Assembly (NCBI RefSeq): GCF_964020005.1
Contig: NZ_OZ026474.1
Location: forward strand, 558,001-622,000
Direction: 5' to 3'
DNA from: Spiroplasma endosymbiont of Atherix ibis
GTDB taxonomy: Bacteria > Bacillota_I > Bacilli_A > Mycoplasmatales > Mycoplasmataceae
DNA: 64,000 nt
The position numbers and the translations under genes are program-made. A model generated the notes under the pieces. The model did not search any database. It was given only the letters and a program-made list of their open reading frames with translations, and had not been told where the DNA came from. This document shows positions 1-9,088 of this stretch, in pieces (position 1 is the stretch's first letter; every line of letters starts with the position of its first letter).

Positions 1-1325
1 GAGATTTTAGAGATTTAACTCATCTTTTATTAGATGAAAATGATCAACCTTTTGATTCAACTAATCCAAAGAGTATGGAAAAACTAGTAAATAATTATAA
101 AAATGGAAAAATAAAATATAAAAATAAAGGTAGTGAACATGGAGGAGCTCAAAACTCTATGGCTTTATTTGCAGGACATGTCCCTTATGATATAGCAACT
201 CAAGAAATGGATAGTATATCTAAAGAAAAAAGTATGGATTTAGATACTTATGGTATTGTTGCTGCAAATAATTATGATGATATTTTATATACTGGAAAGA
301 AAAAATCTCTTTCAAACAATGATATAGGTCTTTCTTATTTTCCAAGTTCAAAATTTGATGAAGAGATAAAAAATAATCCAGAAAAATATAGCTCAGGTGT
401 AGGAAATATAGTTTCAGAAAAAACTACTTTAATTGATAAAAATAAAAACTTTATAACTAATTTTTCTACAGGACAAGGAAATAGATTTGCAAGTTATAGT
501 AATTCATCTAAGTATGAAGTAGTTAAAAATTATCCATGAAGCAATACAAATATTGCAGATGTTCAACAAACATATAAATGAATGATAAATCAAGGAGAAG
601 AACAAATTTCAGCTTTTGATAAAATTAGTGGTTATTATGATTACTATGATCCTTATTTAAAAGGTAATTCAATTGCTTTAGGATCAGGATATGATAATAA
701 AGGACAAATTCAAGAAGCAACTTGAAAAAAAGATGAAAACTATGATTGAACAATAATGGGATCTAACTATTTAACAAATGATAATAAAGAAATTGAAATT
801 ATTTTTAAAGCTCCACAAGAAGTTGCAAAGACAGTTCAATTATCTTTAAAAGATCAAAATAATACAAAAATTACAACAACAAGTACACCAACTAAATTAG
901 AGAATGGCTGATTTTCAATTAAACAAGATGTTGCTAATTCAGTTTCTAAAATAGGTATTAATTTTAAAGCTACTCAAGAAAAATTTAAAATTAATGTTGG
1001 TCAAATTTCAGTAGTTAAAAAAGAATCTCAAAATAGTGTAAAAAAAGAAACTAAAACTGATCAAACAAAAATTCAAAGCGAGTTAGAAATTGCAAGATGA
1101 AATTTAAAAAACTTAAGATTAAATTTTGAAAATTTAATTGATGAAAATATATATAGCTATTATGAAATTTATAAAAAAAATACAAATAATAAATTAACTA
1201 TGATAGGTATGTCTAATTCAGATAATTATTTTATTAAAAATATTAATCAAAATACAAATGAGTTTTATTTAAAAGCTACAAATAACTTAACTAAAAAAAT
1301 AGAATGAATTAAATTTGAAATTTAG
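1..1325 (+). CDS. Endo-beta-N-acetylglucosaminidase (GH85), 3' part
   Basis: The 5' end lies outside the window; 441 codons are visible and the gene ends with TAG at 1323-1325. The family cleaves the chitobiose core of N-glycans. The call rests on the stretch around codons 145-190: an 'NFSTGQGNRF' block followed by 'PWSNTNIADVQQTYKWM' resembles the conserved GH85 'FNTNFNxGHG' and 'xWxxxxxQDxLPTWRW' region, and a following 'YYDYYDPYLKGNS' matches the family's 'YDYxDAYxGGxS'. The catalytic Asn/Glu region should be upstream of the window. The C-terminal ~200 residues look like a beta-rich carbohydrate-binding or galactose-binding-like module. Several Trp codons are TGA. An ABC exporter pair starts 11 bases downstream and may be cotranscribed. 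Such enzymes are usually secreted or anchored; the N-terminus needed to judge this is missing. Confidence 0.75.
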
Positions 1326-1336
1326 GGTGAAAAAAA

Positions 1337-2035
1337 GTGATACAAATTAATAATGTTTCAAAAAGTTTTGGTAAAAAAGAAGTTTTAAAAAATATTTCCT
1401 TAGAAATTAAAGATGGAGAAGTTTTTGGTTTATTAGGATCAAATGGTAGTGGTAAAACTACTTTAATGGAAATTTTAGTTGGACAGTTAAAACCTAGCTC
1501 AGGAGAAATTTTAGTTGATAATAATAGAAATGGATATAAAAATATAGGTATTCAATTTCAAGAAGGATTTTGACCAAAAGGTGTAACTTCCTCTTTAATA
1601 ATTAATTATTTCAAAAAAAATTCTAAAGCTGTAAAAAGTAAAGAAGTTCAAGAGTTAATTAATATTTTTGAAATTGAAGATTTTTTAAAAAAAGATTTAA
1701 ATAGTTTAAGTGGTGGACAAAAACAGAGATTAAATACTCTCTTATCTGTTATAAATGATCCTAAATATATTTGTCTTGATGAAATGATAACTGGATTAGA
1801 TTTAAAAATGCAATTTAAATTAATAGATTATTTTGAAAAGATGAAAGAAAAAGGCAAAACGATAGTTATTATTTCTCACATTCCTGAAGAAATTGAAAAG
1901 TTATGTGATAGATTTGTAATTTTAAAAGATTGAGAATTATTTTATAGTGCAGAGGTAAAAAAAGCTGTTAAAGAATTTGGTTCAATAAGAAATTTAATGA
2001 TAAGTTATTATAATGATGAATTGAAAAAATGTTAA
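1337..2035 (+). CDS. ABC transporter ATP-binding protein
   Basis: A 232-residue cytoplasmic ATPase of an ABC exporter. The Walker A motif 'GSNGSGKTT' lies at residues 34-42, the signature 'LSGGQKQR' near residue 130, Walker B is 'ICLDEMITGLD' (Met where most families have Pro) and the switch His is in 'VIISHIPEE'. The start is a GTG at 1337, chosen because it gives the canonical 'MIQINNVSKSFGKKEVLKNIS' beginning; the ribosome site is weak. The stop overlaps the start of the permease gene by 7 bases, so the two are translationally coupled and form one transporter. The substrate cannot be told from sequence; the gene directly follows a glycosidase, which may hint at glycan products or simply at polycistronic order. 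Confidence 0.9.
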
Positions 2036-2922
2036 ATAAAAAAAATCCAAAACAAAATAAAAGTGAATCAAGATTTAAAAGTGAATCATTAATGGTTTGA
2101 AATAATTTAAAAGTAATTTCTATATCTGTTTTAAAAAACTTAAGAACTTACTTATATATTTTTGTTCTTCCAATGACATTTATAACAGCTGAAATTTTTT
2201 ATCGAACTCAAGGAGGGCATAGTGAAGTTAAAATTGCTCAAATTGCTGGTTTCTTTCAAATTTCTTCATTCTTTATAATATTTTTAGTAAATATTACAAT
2301 TTCTGAATGAAAGAATTCAGTTTTCTTAAAAAGAATTCACTCTTCAGGAGTTTCAAAAACTAACTTCTTAATTTCTATTACGCTATTTAACTTTTTAATA
2401 GGAATAGTTTCTTTTCTTGTAAACTTTGCTTATATATTAATTCTATTAACATTTGTTATTAAAAGTACTTCAACTCAAAAACCTTTAGTAACAGAATTAG
2501 AACTTATGGATTCAATGGGATGAACAGGTGTAGTGCTTTCACTTATTTTCACTTTATTAATTTCAATATTTTTAGGAACAATAATTAGTGGTATTTTTAA
2601 AAGTGTTTCACTTTCTCAAACAATAACAACATTCTTTATATTATTCTCAATTGTTTTTTCAGATAACTTTTTATCTCCTGAAGTAATGGGAACTGTAAAA
2701 GGGTTAGCTGTTGTATCTTATTTTGTACCATATAAACATTCAATATGAATTAGTTATTTAATGATTGCTAATGGAGCAAAAGATCTTATTTATCCATCAG
2801 TAACAACAAGATTATATTTAAGCTTTAATCTTATTACATGATTGCCAATTATTACATCGATACTGTATACAACTTTATTAGCTTCAGGAGCATACTTTAC
2901 TTTTAAATGAAATGTGAAATAA
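2029..2922 (+). CDS. ABC transporter permease (ABC-2 type)
   Basis: A 297-residue integral membrane protein with a basic cytoplasmic N-terminus of about 30 residues and roughly six hydrophobic segments (residues ~35-60, 75-95, 120-150, 175-200, 205-225, 265-290). This is the usual topology of an ABC-2 exporter membrane subunit. It overlaps the ATPase gene and is its obvious partner. Six TGA codons are read as Trp. A bidirectional hairpin follows about 65 bases after the stop. The transported substrate is unknown. Confidence 0.85.
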
Positions 2923-2986
2923 TTTATGTTAAAAACTGAATACACTAAATTTAATAGTTTTATTTGTAATTACTTCAATAAAAAAT

Positions 2987-3024
2987 AAAAATAGGAATAA
3001 TTTTTAAAAGCTATTCCTATTTTT
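2987..3024. terminator. Bidirectional rho-independent terminator
   Basis: Perfect 13-base inverted repeat (AAAAATAGGAATA / TATTCCTATTTTT) with a 12-base loop between convergent genes. A-rich and T-rich flanks let it act on both strands. The end of the minus-strand lipoprotein pseudogene lies inside the hairpin. Confidence 0.8.
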
Positions 3025-3585
3025 ATTATCTACATTTGGATTTTCTTGTATTCCTCAGTTATATATATATTGTATATGTTTTTTTGTATAGTCAGTTAAG
3101 TATTCATCATTCAAAAATAACTTAAGAGAGTAATCATATAATTCTTTATTTTTAGCTGTTAAATTTAATTTATATTTAGCAGGAGTTATTAATTCTTTTT
3201 TATATTTTGGATTAAATTGATAAAATTTATACTGATATGTGTTTAATCATCAAAAAACAAAAATTCTGGCTTTTTGATATTCTATTTAATTAGTAAAAAA
3301 AATGTTTTTGTGTTCGTTTTTTTCTTCTTCGCTTAAATTATTTCAATTTAAGATATTTTGTTTGTATTTATCTCATTTTTCATAATAAATATTTAGATAT
3401 TCTTGATTTTTATCGTATGCAATGCATGCTAGTTTTTCGATTTCTTCAATTGATTTTGGCTGCTCATTAAGTTTTGGAATATAGTAATCTGAATCATTTT
3501 TTGGCTCTGTTTTGCAACTAATTAAGGTTCTTGATGGAAGGGCTGTAAGTGAAAGTCCTGAAATAATGTGTAAAATTTTTTTCAT
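3004..3585 (-). pseudogene. Lipoprotein pseudogene with in-frame TAA
   Basis: Reads as 194 codons from an ATG at 3585. The N-terminus is a Mollicutes-type signal peptide with a lipobox-like 'RTLISC' at about residue 24, and a good ribosome site (AAGGAG) precedes it. A TAA at 3286-3288 interrupts after 99 residues, but the same frame stays open to 3004, so a single nonsense change separates the halves. The C-terminal half is closely similar to the fragment at 3616-3840, showing that this was one of a pair of tandem lipoprotein genes. Function unknown; in this group such genes encode variable surface antigens. Confidence 0.75.
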
Positions 3586-3615
3586 ATTTATTTTCTCCTT
3601 AAATAATTAACAAAT

Positions 3616-3840
3616 TTATTTTTTATTATTTATATTTGGATTATCTTGTATTCCTCAGTTATATATTTTTTGTATGTGTTCTCTTGTATGAGAAGTTAAG
3701 TCTTCATCATTTAAAAATAATTTAAGAGAATAATTATATCTGTCTTTATTTATAGCTGCTAAATTTAATTTATATTTAGCAGGAGTTATTAATTCTTTTT
3801 TATATTCTGGATTAAATTCATAAACTTTATATGCATATGT
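3616..3840 (-). pseudogene. C-terminal fragment of a second lipoprotein gene
   Basis: About 75 codons on the minus strand, nearly identical in amino-acid pattern to the last third of the neighbouring lipoprotein pseudogene (shared 'ELITPAKYKLNL' and 'SLKLFLNDE'). Everything upstream of codon ~1 of this fragment is gone: the homology stops abruptly at about 3840, where the GC-richer start of the mobile element begins. This marks the probable left edge of the element or of a deletion connected with its insertion. Confidence 0.75.
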
Positions 3841-3867
3841 GCTAGTTTGGGCGAGGGAAAAAGTAAG

Positions 3868-3884
3868 GGGGTATTAAATACCCC
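3868..3884. repeat. Palindrome GGGGTATT-A-AATACCCC
   Basis: A perfect 8-base inverted repeat around a single A, unusually G+C-rich for this genome, at the left edge of the mobile element and 11 bases before a terminator. Could be an end motif or protein-binding site; no matching copy was noticed at the right edge. Confidence 0.5.
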
Positions 3885-3894
3885 AAGTAAATAT

Positions 3895-3922
3895 AAAAAA
3901 CTGCTATAAAAAGCAGTTTTTT
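3895..3922. terminator. Rho-independent terminator
   Basis: Stem AAAAAACTGCT / AGCAGTTTTTT with a 6-base loop and T-run. It isolates the element from the lipoprotein remnants on its left. Confidence 0.75.
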
Positions 3923-3923
3923 A

Positions 3924-4296
3924 TTTTGATTAAGAAAGTAAAGGTGATCTAAACTATCTGCAAATTCGCAGTTAATAAAATTTTTGCACATATATGTGCT
4001 CTAAACCTATATAAATAAAAATAAAAATGTCATGACAAAGATAAAATTTAAAAAAGTTGCTAAAGCTATTAAATGTTTAACAAAACAAATGCAATTATTT
4101 TTTATAGTACCTAAATGACAAAAATAAAAAAAATATGGTGATTATAATCTTAGATTGTATTCTAGAATTATTTATAAAAACCATTTAAAAATAAGTTTAA
4201 TTACTTTAAACTTAGAAATTAATTTTAAATTATTAATAATCTTTGATTATAATCACTTGATTATAAAAAATTAAAAACTGAATAAACAAAAATAAG
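3924..4296. other. Gene-free, palindrome-rich region; candidate element origin
   Basis: No open frame is convincing here. The stretch contains CTGC/GCAG (around 3958-3972), the perfect palindrome GCACATATATGTGC (3986-3999), GTCATGAC (4029-4036), the 9-base inverted repeat TAAGTTTAA / TTAAACTTA (4192-4214), and the decamer GATTATAATC twice (4140-4149, 4245-4254) with a partial third copy at 4259. Clustered short repeats next to a helicase-loader-like gene are what a replication origin or oriT of a plasmid-like element would look like. This is inference; no nick site is recognised. Confidence 0.4.
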
Positions 4297-4312
4297 TTTT
4301 CCCCAGGGAAAA
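4297..4312. promoter_or_regulatory. 16-bp palindromic operator, copy 1
   Basis: TTTTCCCCAGGGAAAA, arms TTTTCCC/GGGAAAA. It lies 14 bases before the ATG of the first element gene and is followed directly by the ribosome site AGAAAGGA. Identical copies occur at 5270 and 7495 and a variant at 14320. Confidence 0.7.
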
Positions 4313-4326
4313 TAGAAAGGACATCT

Positions 4327-4686
4327 ATGGGGAGTAATAATAAAAAAGTGTGGCTGTTAAACCATTGATTTAAGGGTTGAAATAGCAATAAAACAGCTTT
4401 TGCAATTCAAAGTCCTTGAACTGCAAATGGACTAATTTGAATTTACAAAAATTACTATTTATCTAGTAAATATAAGAATCGTTTTGGAATTGAAGTCAAT
4501 ATTATTAATTACAAAACCAAAGAAACTCATTACTGTCAAGAAATAATTTACTCTTTAGGATAAAAGCAAATAAATCTGATTTCAGGAGAAATTTTAGCTA
4601 ATTTCTTTGAATAGTTAAATAATAAAAACTCTCAAGAATACAGAGAATTTGTAACAAAATTTATAGGAGAAAAAATTTATGATTAA
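4327..4686 (+). pseudogene. First gene of the element, unknown, with two nonsense codons
   Basis: Frame 4327-4686 (119 codons) opens after palindrome copy 1 and the ribosome site AGAAAGGA. It is interrupted by TAA at 4561 and TAG at 4612 but otherwise stays open and overlaps the next gene by 8 bases. The N-terminal part is rich in Trp (six, mostly TGA), Asn and Tyr, with blocks such as 'KGWNSNKTAFAIQSPW' and 'FGIEVNIINYKTKETHY'. I do not recognise the family. Its place directly upstream of a DnaC-like ATPase suggests a replication accessory role, but that is inference only. Confidence 0.5.
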
Positions 4687-5269
4687 AACTAAATTCAATG
4701 TTGATCAAGATTTAGATTATATAAAATTTAATTCTTTATTTGAAAAAGTTAAACAAAAAGAAAATTTTAAAAATAATGGAATTTATATCTACGGTAAACC
4801 AGGAGTTGGCAAAACTACTTTTATTAATAAATTTGTTGAAAATTCAAAATCTAATTCTGAAATAGTTAATATCTCAAAGTGAATTAAATCACATCAACAA
4901 GCTTGAGAAAATGGTTATGAAGGAATCTATGCACCAAGTCCTAGTCGCTTATCTGAGAAACAAATTTTAATTCTTGATGATTTAGGAAGTGAATTTATTC
5001 ATAAATCAACACTTCCTTATATTTACAATTTATTAAATGAAAGGTTTGAAAAGAGCAAATAAGATAATACTTTAATTACAATAATTACTTCAAATTGTGA
5101 TATAGATAAGTTAGAAAAAAACTATAGCACTAAATCTGATAATATATCTAGTTCAAGAATAATTTCTAGATTAAAAGGAATAATTAATTTAAATATAGAA
5201 TTTGAAGGCATTGATAAAAGATACTCTAATGAAATTGAAAATAAAAATTTTGAATATATTGATTTTTAA
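4679..5269 (+). pseudogene. DnaC/IstB-like AAA+ ATPase, one nonsense codon
   Basis: A 196-codon frame with Walker A 'GKPGVGKTT' at residues 39-47 and Walker B 'ILILDDLGSE' near residue 101, followed by the sensor region 'ITIITSN'. Spacing and length fit DnaC-type helicase loaders. Such proteins deliver the replicative helicase to an origin. An in-frame TAA at 5060-5062 splits the gene between the Walker B and sensor regions; everything else is intact. It overlaps the preceding gene by 8 bases. Its stop TAA abuts palindrome copy 2. An intact protein would be a strong sign of autonomous replication of the element. Confidence 0.75.
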
Positions 5270-5285
5270 TTTTCCCCAGGGAAAA
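5270..5285. promoter_or_regulatory. 16-bp palindromic operator, copy 2
   Basis: Identical to the 4297 copy (TTTTCCCCAGGGAAAA). It ends one base before the ATG of the ThiF-like gene and begins right after the stop of the DnaC-like gene, so here the palindrome itself occupies the ribosome-site position. Confidence 0.7.
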
Positions 5286-5286
5286 A

Positions 5287-6387
5287 ATGGATAAAATAAT
5301 ATTTTTAATTGGAGTAGGAGGCACTGGTGGTCTTCTTGCTAGAAAACTAGCAAAATTTTTATCAAATAATGATAATTTAGTATTAATTGATGGAGATAAG
5401 GTCGAGTATAAAAATGTTGTAAGACAACCTTTTCAAACTCATGATGTTTACAATTATAAAGCTGAAAGTTTAGCTAAAAAAATAAATAGTATAAGTAGAT
5501 TTAAAAATTGTTATTCTATTAATAAATTTTTAAATAAAGAGAATTCTTTATTTAAAATAATTAAATCTTTTAATAATACTTTTAATAAAGTAATAATAAT
5601 AAGTTGTGTTGATAATCATAAAACTAGAATACTTATTGAAAAATCAACAGATATGTTTAAAGATTGATTATCAGAAAAAGATTTTAGTTGAATAGGATAT
5701 TCTCGAACTTCGGATGTAATTTATATTGATTCAGCAAATGAAGATATTTATGGTGATATTTTAATTAATGAATTTAGAAGTAATATTTATAATTTAAAAA
5801 TTGAAAAAGAAACAGAACTAAAAATATCAGAAGAAAGTTGTGAAGAGTTAATAAATGACGGAGTTGTTCAACAATTTGCAACAAATGATCAAGCAAGCAA
5901 TTTAATTCTAAAATTGAAAAAATTAAAGGAAGTATTAAAAATGGAAAAACATCAAATTAGTACATTTATTAATAATTTAAAAATTATTAAAGATTGTAAT
6001 GTAGAAAGAATCTATTTTTTGAAAAAACATATTATAAATAAAATTTATTTGTTAGCTTGACAAAGAGATAAATTAATTGAAAATATTGTAGTTTATAACG
6101 AAGTACTTAGATTTAATCGTGATAGATTTCATTTATATGAAACAATTTTACTTAATATAAATCAAAATTTATCAGAGCCTAATTTTATTTTTCAAAAAAA
6201 TATAAATAAATTATTTGTTACAACAAAGTATTTAACTAAAATTGCTAAATATCAAAAATAGTATTTATTACAAAACTTTAAAAGTTCAGAAAATATAAAA
6301 ATTTTAGATTTAAAAAATGAATTATATTTTGAAATAATACCAGTAAATAATAAAAATCAAAATCAAGATATTTTATTTTTAAAATAA
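5287..6387 (+). pseudogene. ThiF/E1-like adenylyltransferase (PRTRC-type), late nonsense codon
   Basis: A 366-codon frame. The N-terminal Rossmann domain has the nucleotide-binding loop 'GVGGTGG' at residues 9-15, an acidic 'LIDGDKVEYKNVVRQPF' at residues 33-49 that matches the family's 'DxDxVxxxNxxRQ', and 'SCVDNHKTR' near residue 106 corresponding to the E1 'DNxxTR' segment. ThiF/E1 proteins adenylate the C-terminal glycine of ubiquitin-like proteins. A TAG at 6259-6261 would remove the last ~42 codons; the conserved domain is complete before it, so a truncated enzyme might still be made. It is preceded by palindrome copy 2. An E2-like gene and parB lie downstream, the gene company of the PRTRC system known from other bacteria. 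Confidence 0.7.
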
Positions 6388-6424
6388 TTAGAAGAAAAAC
6401 GTAAATTGATAAAGGAGCTTATAG

Positions 6425-6847
6425 ATGAAGCTAAATTTAAAAGAAATAAAAGAGATTAAACTTTTAGATAAAAATCCTCTAAATAATAAAAAAATTATTG
6501 ATAAAAGTAAATACAATGAATTTATTAAAATAAATAAAAATAGTTTTAATGAGTTAGAACTTATTCACTCAATTAGAAAAATTTCAAAATCATGATATAT
6601 ATATGAAAAATTAAGAGCTCAAATTTCTGGATGAGGTGAATTAGATTTAAATTGAGTTATTAAAATTAAAGAAATACTTGATCAAAATCCTAAATTATTA
6701 AAATTAAATACAAATAGTTTCTATAATTTTATTCAACTAAAAAAAGAAGTTGAAAAAGAAATAAAAATTTCATCTATACCTGAAAAAGAAATAACTTGTA
6801 CAGAAATTGTTTTTGAAAGGAATGATGATTATGAAATCCTTTTCTAA
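6425..6847 (+). CDS. Unknown 140-residue protein of the E1/E2/ParB cassette
   Basis: Starts at ATG 6425 behind 'AAAGGAG'. It is an intact, lysine- and asparagine-rich, predicted helical soluble protein with four Trp in the middle ('SKSWYIYEKLRAQISGWGELDLNW'). It overlaps the following E2-like gene by 17 bases, so the two are coupled. No family is recognised. PRTRC cassettes contain small conserved partner proteins with letter names; this may be one of them but I cannot show it. Confidence 0.6.
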
Positions 6848-7490
6848 ACTTAAATTAGAATTTGATAAAAATGATAAAGGTTATTGTAAAGTTGAATTAG
6901 AAAATAAAAGTGGAGTTAATCAATCTGGATGAATTAAATTTAATGAATTTTTAAATTGATTATTTATTAATACAAAAAATAATATTGATAAAATTGGAAA
7001 TATTAATTTTTCTGAAAAACTTATTACTATGAAATCTAATGATTATTCTGATTTCTACTATTTTTATCATCAACCTTCTATCAGAGATATTTTTTCTTAT
7101 AGCAAAGGTAAATATATTCATAAAACTATATTTTTGCCTCAATTAATTGCAGAAGTTAGATTAGATAAATTAAATATTTCCAACAATTGAAATATTCGAT
7201 TATTTGCTTTTACTGGAGAATTAAATGAAAAAACTAAATTTTTTTCAATGCGTTTACCTCACTTTTATGAATCTGGAGCTTTATGTTTAGGAAATCTTAA
7301 CTCACTTAAAAAAATAAAAGAATTAAGTGAACTTGATAATCTTATAAATTATATTTTTTCAACAAAATTTAGTCATGAATGAAATGAAATAAATGAAGAA
7401 TTTACAAAACCAATGCATTTCTTAAAAGGATTAGAAGGTTTAAAACAATACAAAAAAATTAATGAAAAAATACTTTTTAATAAAAAATAG
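6831..7490 (+). CDS. Prokaryotic E2-like protein (PRTRC protein B / Prok-E2 family D type)
   Basis: An intact 219-residue protein. The second half carries 'RLPHFYESGALCLGN' (residues 141-155) followed 20-30 residues later by 'NYIFSTKFSHEWN'. In the Prok-E2_D / PRTRC-B family the diagnostic pattern is a His/Pro segment, then 'G-x-x-C-x-G', then an aromatic-rich 'FFxSxFSH'; all three are present. Cys152 would be the candidate thiol. E2-like folds accept activated ubiquitin-like proteins from E1 enzymes, and an E1-like gene sits just upstream. The N-terminal half (a possible beta-meander) is divergent. Family assignment is by pattern only and needs a profile search. It is followed by palindrome copy 3. 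Confidence 0.55.
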
Positions 7491-7494
7491 ATGA

Positions 7495-7510
7495 TTTTCC
7501 CCAGGGAAAA
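7495..7510. promoter_or_regulatory. 16-bp palindromic operator, copy 3
   Basis: TTTTCCCCAGGGAAAA again, then ribosome site AGAAAGGA at 7512-7519 and ATG at 7527. The 24-base block from the palindrome through the ribosome site is identical to copy 1. Confidence 0.7.
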
Positions 7511-7526
7511 TAGAAAGGAAAAAAAT

Positions 7527-7931
7527 ATGTCAATATTTAATGAAAATCAAGAAACAAAAGTAACATGACCAGCTTTTAAATTTAAAACTGGTAAAAAAAT
7601 TAAATAAAAAATTGAGGCAGATAATTCTAATGAAAGTGAAGTGGAAGAAGTAGTTAAAAAAACAAAAACTTCTAAAGAAAAAATTGAAGAAATAGAAGTA
7701 GATGAAATTATAGATATTCCAAAAGGTTCTATTTTAAGAATAGATGGTGAAGAATTTCAAATACATATATCTATTAAAGAAAATGATGTTGTTGATCAAA
7801 ACTACATTCACAAAAAAGTTGTTAATCCAAATGGAGTTATTAATAAGTGAGAGTATAAAAATGCTGAGCTTAAATATGATCAAGAAGATAACATATTTTA
7901 CTATGTAATAGAATCTCCTAAGAAAGGATAA
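7527..7931 (+). pseudogene. Small acidic protein upstream of parB, one nonsense codon; possible ubiquitin-like partner
   Basis: A 134-codon frame: a short N-terminal part, TAA at 7605-7607, then a Glu/Lys-rich linker and a C-terminal ~75-residue region rich in alternating hydrophobic residues ('GSILRIDGEEFQIHI', 'FYYVIESPKKG'). The compact C-terminal domain ending in a glycine is reminiscent of the small Prok_Ub / PRTRC-C proteins, which end in a Lys-Gly, and it lies next to E1- and E2-like genes. That identification is speculative: no unambiguous motif is present. Translation could also restart after the TAA, because in-frame ATG/GTG codons exist near 7641. The stop is 5 bases before the parB start. 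Confidence 0.4.
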
Positions 7932-7936
7932 AATAT

Positions 7937-8689
7937 ATGGCAGTAAATAAGATTGAAGAAATTGAAGTTGAAAGAATTCTTCCTAATCCATTTCAACCAA
8001 GAAAAAGTTTTAATAAGGAAAAAATTGAGGAGTTAGCAAATTCAATAAAAAAAGTAGGTTTGCTTCAACCTATAATTGTAAATTTAAATGATAAAAATGA
8101 GATAAAACTTATTGCAGGACAAAGAAGATTAGAAGCTTGTAAGTTGTTATATAAAAAAACTATTGAATGCATTGTTTTGGTAGGAAATGCAACAGAAAAA
8201 GATTTTAGACAAGCATCAATTATTGAAAATATTCAAAGAGAAGAAATGATCTCATATGAAACTTCATTAAGTATTAAAGAACTTTATGATTCAGGAATGA
8301 CTCAAGAAGCTATTAGTGAACAACTTGGAAAGTCAGTTAGTTGAGTAAGTAAAATATTAGCCATTAATAATTTAGATGAACAAGCAAAAGTAAAAGTTGA
8401 AAATGGTTCTATAGAAATTAGTAAAGCTTCTATTATTGCAAGTCAAAAAAATTTATCTAATGAAGAAAAAACTGATTTAATTAACGAAGTTATTAGTAAT
8501 AAAGTTTCAAAAAAATATTTAGAAGACAAAATTAAAAATAAAGCTGGAGAAGATTTTTATATACAAGAACAAGAAATTTGTTTAGCTTTAGATAATAAAT
8601 ATAAAGTTAGTATAAAAAATAATAAATTAATTATAGGTTTTAAAAATTTAGATCAATTAAATTCAATTATAAGTTTATTTAAAGGGTAG
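7937..8689 (+). CDS. parB: ParB-like partition / DNA-binding protein
   Basis: An intact 250-residue protein. Box I 'PNPFQPRKSF' (residues 16-25) and 'SIKKVGLLQPIIV', Box II 'LIAGQRRLEACKLL' (ParB 'GERRxRA' motif), then a helix-turn-helix 'MTQEAISEQLGKSVSWVSKIL' near residues 120-140. Box II motifs bind CTP in the family and the HTH binds a parS palindrome. No parA is seen beside it. A gene of this type with E1- and E2-like partners defines PRTRC cassettes. The 16-bp palindromes scattered through the element have parS-like length and symmetry and could be its binding sites. Confidence 0.85.
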
Positions 8690-8699
8690 GTGATTTATA

Positions 8700-8948
8700 G
8701 TGGCTTATAAATTATTAGAAAAAGAACATTACTTATGACTTTTAAATATTTCAAAATATCATGATTATAATGAAATTCATCAAGCTTTAAAAATAATTAG
8801 AGAAAAAAAGAAAATAATTGATGATAAAGAAAAATGAGTTAATCAAACTACTTTAAGTAGAAACAGATATTGAATACTTTCTACATTAATGGATAAATAC
8901 AATTACAATGATGTTTTAAATGCTTTAAATCAAATATTTTCAAAATAA
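8700..8948 (+). CDS. Small unknown protein (82 residues)
   Basis: GTG start at 8700, 10 bases after the parB stop, with 'AGGTGA' as ribosome site. Basic, Trp/Tyr-rich helical protein ('LLNISKYHDYNEIHQAL', 'LSRNRYWILSTLMDKYNYNDVL'). It is intact and reads through four TGA codons as Trp, which argues for a real gene. No family recognised. Confidence 0.55.
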
Positions 8949-8976
8949 TAAAGAAACAAAAAAAGAGGATTATAAA

Positions 8977-9087
8977 ATGTGTCAAAAATGTAAATTTAAA
9001 ACTAAAGAAATGATTTCATATTATTTAAATAATGAACTAATAAAGGTTTGTCATAATTGCTATAAAAATATAAGAAAAGGAGTCTAA
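8977..9087 (+). CDS. 36-residue zinc-ribbon micro-protein
   Basis: Begins 'MCQKCKFK' and has 'VCHNCYK' at residues 24-30, giving two CxxC knuckles 20 residues apart, the layout of a zinc ribbon. Ribosome site 'AGAGGA' precedes it and the next gene starts one base after its stop. Probably nucleic-acid or protein binding; function unknown. Confidence 0.5.
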   Translation: MCQKCKFKTKEMISYYLNNELIKVCHNCYKNIRKGV

Positions 9088-9088
9088 A

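Noticed and set aside
3868-3922. Riboswitch or attenuator at the left element edge
   Set aside because: Only a simple palindrome and a terminator are present; no gene follows in the right distance and no conserved riboswitch core is seen.
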